Positions 58,302 to 64,000 of a stretch of 64,000 bases of DNA are shown here, piece by piece. The first letter of the stretch is position 1; each line of letters begins with the position of its first letter. This stretch comes from Colias croceus. Taxonomy: Eukaryota; Arthropoda; Insecta; Lepidoptera; Pieridae. The stretch covers positions 2,852,001-2,916,000 of the forward strand of contig NC_059546.1 in NCBI RefSeq assembly GCF_905220415.1, written 5' to 3'. Below the pieces are notes generated by a model. The model ran no database searches and was not told the DNA's origin. It saw only the letters and a list, made by a program, of their open reading frames with translations. The translations under genes were made by a program, and so were the position numbers.

Positions 58302-58540
58302 ACTAGGTTTCCGCCCGCGGCTTCGCCCGCGCAGTCAAAGAAAAACCCGCATAGTTCCCGTTCCGGGATTGCGTCATTTTCCCGGGATAAAAAGTAGCCT
58401 ATGATCCTTTCTCGGGTATCAAAATATCTCCATACCTTTATGAAAATTGGTTCAACAGTAGGCGTGATTGAGTAACAGACAGACAGACAGAGTTACTTTC
58501 ACATTTATAATATTAATATTATAGTATTATAGTATGGATG
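58302..58540 (-). mobile_element. Helitron-like copy, family b
   Basis: CTAGGTTTCCGCCCGCGG end, GACAGACAGACAGAG tract, then ATAATATTAATATTATAGTA. Confidence 0.65.
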
Positions 58541-58850
58541 TAATATCATAACGTGATATTATTAGTAAAGAGTTTTGTTATCATTACGTAATGTATTATG
58601 CTTTTAAAAGAATTTCTATTAGAAAAGTACGAATAAACATAACTTACAAAAGGGTTTAGCAATCTACGCAGAGCTTTTCGTGTCTAATGGGAAAATCCAC
58701 TTTCCATTGCCTAGTTTCGTTGCTTACATTGTTAGCATTTTAATGGCTCTATATAACAACAGCAAGTGAAAAAGGGGTGACAAGTGACAGGAGGGTTGCG
58801 AATTGCCAAACGAGTCACGCGACGCCCTCACGCGAATGATCTTTGACGTT

Positions 58851-59077
58851 TTTTAGGGCTCCGTACCGAAAAAGTAAAACGGGATCTGTTTCCAGGCTGT
58901 ATCTAGATACCGTGATAGCTAGAAAGCTGAAATTTTCACAATTAATGTATTTCCGTTGCCGCTATAACAATAAATACTAAAAATTAAATAAAAAAAATAG
59001 GAGTAAAATAAGTCCCATAGTTGATATTACGGAACTCTTCGTGCGCGAGTCCGACTCGCACTTGGCCGTTTTTTTCC
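58851..59077 (+). mobile_element. Common lepidopteran repeat (GGGCTCCGTACC type)
   Basis: Starts TTTTAGGGCTCCGTACCGAA, contains CGTGATAGCTAGAAAGCTG and CCGTTGCCGCTATAACAA, ends GAGTCCGACTCGCACTTGG. I recognise it as a family abundant in moth and butterfly genomes; class not certain. Confidence 0.65.
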
Positions 59078-59326
59078 CTTTTATTGTAAAGTTCAAAGTC
59101 AAAGCTAATAGGGTTTGATACGGATAACGGTCTAGCCTAAGTGTGTACCAAGGTTTGTGGCATTGGATGGTATTTGGATGCTATCGAGTTTATTGCCGTT
59201 CCCTTATACAACTTTTCAAACCAATCTATTCATTCGATTAATCACCTAAATAGTAAATACATGTTTTTTTTTAGAAGTTGTCTTCATTGTCAGAAGGAGT
59301 CGTCATTATTTCTAAATTATTTTTTT

Positions 59327-59497
59327 GCTATTGCATAGCTTCTATCGCGGGCCTTGAGCGCGGGGACCGAATCGAGAAATTCCGTAACGAAACAACCTCA
59401 CGCTCCCCACTCCGACGGGCGGAGGTGTGGCTTGAAGGCATAGCATGCAATAGCTTAACCGCGGCAGACCCCGAGTGCCACACGTCGTTTTTTTATT
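59327..59497 (-). mobile_element. GC-rich dispersed repeat, copy 2
   Basis: Inverted counterpart of 26117-26284. It is followed at 59508-59540 by a GGGGCAAGCAGCTAGT tail. Confidence 0.6.
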
Positions 59498-60069
59498 TCT
59501 AATGCAGGTGAACCTGGTAGGAGCCGGGGCAAGCAGCTAGTATGCTTTTAGAAAAGAATAAGATGCTTTCTCGTCAATAGTGTTTAAGAATATAAAGCGT
59601 GCATGTGCTCTCGTTGTTCAAGGTTTTGAAGAATAGCGCTATTGTTATTTTGCCTTATAATATTTTTAGTGAAGATTTATAGTGATGAATATAATTTTTT
59701 TATGTATGGTTATTCATTTATATGTCAATAAAGCGCACGAAATACCTTACTGTACTAGAGAGATATATCAATTTGATGAAATAATAAATAACCATTTAGT
59801 TAGTGAGTGTAAAATAATTATTTAAATATAGATACAAAACGACACTAGAATGTTAGACTAGCGGATAATTCAGTTTAGTACGGAGTGCGAACTGTTGTCT
59901 GGCTGCTTTTAATTAAATTGGGTTAGTCATTATATACGGATGAACGGGAATTCGCTGTATAAGTATTTAGTTTATATTCAAATGGTATAATGATATTTGT
60001 AACTCTTTAAAGTACTCTGAATTTGGGATATAGTTAGTTTTTACTAGCAGACTATAAGATTACTAATTT

Positions 60070-60271
60070 ACTAGCTTTTCGCCCGCGTTTTCAAAGGAAA
60101 ACCCGCATAGTTCCCGTTCCCGTAGGATTTCCGGGATAAAACCTATCCTATGTGTTAATCCAAGTTACCCTCTATATGTGTGCTAAATTTCATTATAATC
60201 GGTTCAGTAGTTTATGCGTGAAAATCATACATACAAACCTTTCCTCTTTATAATATTATTAGTATACCTAG
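60070..60271 (-). mobile_element. Helitron-like copy, family f
   Basis: ACTAGCTTTTCGCCCGCG end, AATCGGTTCAGTAGTTTATG, CCTCTTTATAATATTATTAG at the far end. Confidence 0.65.
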
Positions 60272-61107
60272 ATTATATTTATTATTTTATCATTATCCAT
60301 TTAACTGTTTTTGTATGAAAGAGTGACAAGCATTCTTACACTTCTAACTTCTTAGCTTTTAACTTCACTTCTTAGCATAGAAAGGCGAGCTTTTTTTGAT
60401 CCAGTAATTCAAATCAATTAGTGGAAATAAATAACTACAATTAAAATATTTCTTTAGTAGGTATTTATAAGATCAGTACTGAATTAATTTTCCACTTAAC
60501 AGAAAATCAAATCATTAAAATTCAATACGTTTTCATTATAAGGAAAGATTTTTGTCAAAGCACCGTTTCACCAATTTAAATCTGAAAGGAATAATAATTA
60601 CATATTAAAATTCTAAGAGAACAGAATATTTTTTTTAATATATCGTATCTACGTAATTTTCTATTAAACTTAAGGAACCTAATCGATAACTTATTATAAG
60701 CGATATGTGTTTGTCCTCCTTAATACATCCATTTCTATACAATTTTTCAGATCCTCTTTTAAAAATTATAAACTCATTAGTGCGTCATCGCAATTTATTA
60801 CATTGTACAGTAATGTTTATATCTTTTTCCTTACACCAAAAGTACATCAGGACGCTTTTTACAGTTACCTTTTTGTTAATACTAAATAAAATAATCACGA
60901 CTTGAAATTAATCGTGACTTGCAACATTGAATCAGGAAAACCGCAAGCAATCATATAAATAACTATAATGGGCATGATATCTCAAAGAGGCAGATATTAC
61001 TTTGAGCAAAAATGCCATAAAATCTATTTATTTTTTATTGATGAGAATGAATATTTTTTACTCAATGACGTCAAAGCACTTGACTGAATTTTGGCTTATA
61101 ATTCTAT

Positions 61108-61208
61108 TGCAAGTCTATCTATTGAGATAATTTTGAAATCGGTCTGGCAGTTCCTGAGATAAGCGCGTTCAAACAAACAAACTCTTCAGCTTTATATTTT
61201 TATAGACT
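61108..61208 (-). mobile_element. Helitron-like fragment, family a
   Basis: Only the part around GAAATCGGTCTGGCAGTTCC to AACTCTTCAGCTTTATA is left. Confidence 0.5.
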
Positions 61209-61482
61209 ACAGATACCTATATCTATCGATTATTAGTATGTACAATATATAATACACATGTTCGAACGAAGAATCGATTAGTGAAACAAATGTGAAATGC
61301 ATCTAGTCCATACTCCACAATGGTGTCGCTTCAGTTCAGAGGATTGATTACGAAACGAATACGAAAAAGTTTTAAGCTTCTACAAAATTCTCGAATTTTA
61401 GTATCCACTAGAAATACGAGAGCCAAATTTTTACTATTACAATAAAAAATATGCTTGTATAGATCATCATATTTATTATCTT

Positions 61483-61651
61483 ACTAGCGGTCCGCCCCGG
61501 CTTCGCCCGTGGTTCATGTTTACGTTTTCTCTACATAAGAACCATCTTCGTACTTCAAGGAATATAATAAAAAAAGAATTATCGAAATCGGTTCAGCCGT
61601 TCTCGAGTTATGCGCTTACCAACACATTTTGCGATTCATTTTTATATATAA
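61483..61651 (-). mobile_element. Helitron-like copy, family d
   Basis: ACTAGCGGTCCGCCCCGG end and ATCGAAATCGGTTCAGCCG; very close to 1499-1664 and 13864-14033. Confidence 0.65.
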
Positions 61652-62214
61652 GAAGATAAGTTATATCCAAAAGTTGTATGATAGAGATTGCATAACCGAC
61701 AAGACATATATTTAGTGATGTTAGTCTAGTACAATTTTGTATTTAAACAAATAATAATTACACCATTTAACGCCGAATATGCTAACGATTATACAACATG
61801 GGCGTGTTACATGTAAACTGTGTAGTAACTATTAAATATTCAACAGGCGTGGTCTTCAAGACCACAAATTGGATGTCAATTAAAAATTAACTCGACTCTT
61901 CGACTTTAGGGTATATATATCATTTTAATAACTTAATACTGTTTTGTTCGGCGCGTTAATGTCTCTATACGAATATTAAATTTTATTTCATTGTGTGTGC
62001 AATTTCCGACAAATCTTTTATGTAAATCTTAATTATAAATTGAGAATTGGGAAAAAGATATATTTTTATACAATATGTTTTATTAATCTAGTCATATACG
62101 TCAAAAAATTCTATAGGTACCTACTAGACTACTCTCGAAAAGAGAAGTATTACTTCCAAGAGAGAGAAGAGACAGACAATTACTAATTTAAACTGCTATC
62201 AATGCAAACGAATA

Positions 62215-62361
62215 TCCATACTAATATTATAAATGCGAAAGTAACTCTGTCTGTCTGTTTGTTACTCAATCACGCCTTAACTACTGAACCAATTTTCATG
62301 AAATTTGGTATGGAGATATTTTGATACCCGAGAAAGGATATAGGCTACTTTTTATCCCAGT
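62215..62361 (+). mobile_element. Helitron-like copy, family b, 3' truncated
   Basis: CCATACTAATATTATAAATG start and body as in the next copy, cut off after CTTTTTATCCCA where the next copy begins. Head-to-tail partial tandem. Confidence 0.65.
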
Positions 62362-62590
62362 CCATACTAATATTATAAATGCGAAAGTAACTCTGTCTGT
62401 CTGTCTGTTACTCAATCACGCCTAAACTACTGAACCAATTTTTATGAAATTTGATATGGAGATATTTTGATACCCGAGAAAGGATATAGGCTACTTTTTA
62501 TCCCAGAAAAATGACGCAATCCCGGAAATCCCACGGGAATGGGAACTATGCGGGTTTTTCTTTGACGCGCGGCGCGGGCGGAAACCTAGT
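62362..62590 (+). mobile_element. Helitron-like copy, family b, complete
   Basis: GTCCATACTAATATTATAAA start, GTCTGTCTGTCTGTTAC, GCGGGCGGAAACCTAGT end. Confidence 0.7.
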
Positions 62591-62621
62591 GTTCAATATT
62601 TAGTAAGTTACCAAATGCTTC

Positions 62622-62689
62622 AATAGAAAAAATTCGATCGAAAGAAAACGCGGGTTTGAATCCCGCCTCGCGATCGAATTTTTTCTATT
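62622..62689. repeat. 19-bp perfect inverted repeat around a tRNA T-arm-like stem
   Basis: Arms AATAGAAAAAATTCGATCG (62622-62640) and its exact inverse (62671-62689) enclose GCGGGTTTGAATCCCGC (62650-62666), a T-arm-like hairpin with loop TTTGAAT. No complete tRNA cloverleaf is present. Confidence 0.6.
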
Positions 62690-63841
62690 ACTTATAAATT
62701 TCTAACACATAAAAGTTTTTATGAGTTAGAATAATGGCAATTTGCATATGTTATCGATTGCAATTAGGAATATAGGTTGTATTCAGTTGTGCGATAATTA
62801 CAAGGTTCATAGTGTAGTATTTGATTACGTAATGTCACTTTATAGTTGTCTATACAGAAGATAAGCTTCTAATACTTATTTTCAATACATTAGCATTAGC
62901 TGAAGACAGATCTTTAGCAAAAAGCGTAGGATCTGTTTTATTTAATTGTTTTATTTCGATAACAAAAAAAAACATAGCAAATATCGCGGCCTTATGAATA
63001 TGCAGTGATCTCTAAAAGGTGACCACAGTTTACTATCACTTCTAACTTCTTTATATAGAAAGAACAAATTAGAAAAAAAAGGTTGTACGCACATGGGTTT
63101 TCCCAATTTTGTACGATAAGCCGAGGATTTATCGTCAGACATTGAATGTTTTTAGAAGATTTATCCTGTTATGTATTCACATGAATGCACATATGAGTGG
63201 TTCGTTTAAATCCGCAAGCGAACAAAGAGATTCCAAATAGGTAAAGATATAGTAATAAGGGTTTAACAATGGATTTAGAATGTGATTTAAGCTGCCGCAG
63301 CCGTTTCGGTCTTTCGCCAACGCGATGGTTTAATTTTTTTTTAATAACAAAGTAGGTGTAATATATGTGTAATATATGTGTATATTAGAATTAAGTATAA
63401 AACAAAAATTTTTCTGTGAAATAAATTAAATTAACAACACTATGTAGGTACGAATTTTGTAAAATGCAATAAAAGCTTTGGTAAAAGCTCGTTTTTTCAT
63501 TATACTTATTTATTACCTACCTTTCATTGAAACCATTATAATAAAAGTACGCTTTATTCGGTATATACCAATGTAAAAGCAAAATTATGTTGAGCGTTAA
63601 TGTGGAATTGAAAAACTTTCATTAAATTTTTTTCAAAGCTTAGTATTTAAAACTTGTTAAGAACATTTTAACTGAACTCCACGACCTATATTCCGATGCA
63701 TGTGCATGTTGCTTTAGCATATTATTACTTTCGCCTATGAACTGCTTTTTTAAATAGTTTGTTTCGTTAATTAGAGAAATAACGAGGAAGTGTATTTCTT
63801 TGGATGCATATGAAACTTGGAATATTATCGGAAATTTACGT

Positions 63842-64000
63842 ATCCTACTAATATTATAAATGCGAAAGTTTGTGAGGATGTGTGTGTGTTTGTTACTCTT
63901 TCACGCAAATACTACTGAATTGATTACAATGAAATTTAGCACACATATAGTGTAACTTGGGTCTTGGATTAACACATAGGATAGGTTTTATCCCGGAAAT
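63842..64000 (+). mobile_element. Helitron-like copy, family f, cut by window end
   Basis: ATCCTACTAATATTATAAAT start and ATTTAGCACACATATAGTG as in 43222-43437. It continues past the window. Confidence 0.65.

Larger units (their letters stand above)
58166..64000. other. Upstream part of PAQR4, no exon found
   Basis: Expected to be intron leading to the missing first exon. Only repeats are recognised (58302-58540, 58851-59077, 59327-59497, 60070-60271, 61108-61208, 61483-61651, 62215-62590, 62622-62689, 63842-64000). Confidence 0.5.

Overview
The window looks like nuclear DNA of a moth or butterfly (Lepidoptera). It is very AT-rich, genes are split into short exons by long introns, and it is packed with short insect DNA repeats. 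Many of these end in the CTAGT-type tail with an adjacent GC-rich stretch (GCGGGCGGAAGCTAGT and relatives) that is typical of lepidopteran Helitron-like elements. Species cannot be named from the sequence alone.

Two host genes can be read exon by exon, both on the minus strand. (1) Positions 1090-13033 hold a complete six-exon gene for a secreted S1-family serine protease-like protein of 287 residues. It has a signal peptide, His86/Asp144/Ser238 as catalytic triad, and all splice phases fit. (2) Positions 22060-58165 hold the last five coding exons (223 residues) of a seven-transmembrane PAQR-family protein, closest to PAQR4. Its first coding exon is not visible and probably lies beyond 64000. 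One intron of this gene is about 26 kb. Most exons of both genes are only 66-225 bp, so open-reading-frame scans mostly miss them.

The largest intact mobile element is a 3.43-kb DNA transposon (2701-6130) in intron 4 of the protease gene. It has 35-bp terminal inverted repeats with a single mismatch, a repeated subterminal motif, and a two-exon gene for a 565-residue DUF7869-like protein with candidate DDD/E catalytic residues. This protein may continue about 44 residues further in the -1 frame, ending just before an AATAAA signal. I regard this as the most interesting system in the window.

The rest is introns and intergenic DNA filled with non-autonomous elements. These include a dead mariner (27512-28786), a 366-bp perfect-axis foldback flanked by TTAA (11281-11646), an 880-bp element with 82-bp inverted ends (45041-45920), a hAT-like element with an 8-bp target duplication (50066-50707), a 1.7-kb TIR element with a stub of a transposase start (53888-55624), several MITEs, about 25 Helitron-like copies and three LINE tails. 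No rRNA gene, intact tRNA gene, CRISPR array or bacterial-type feature was seen.
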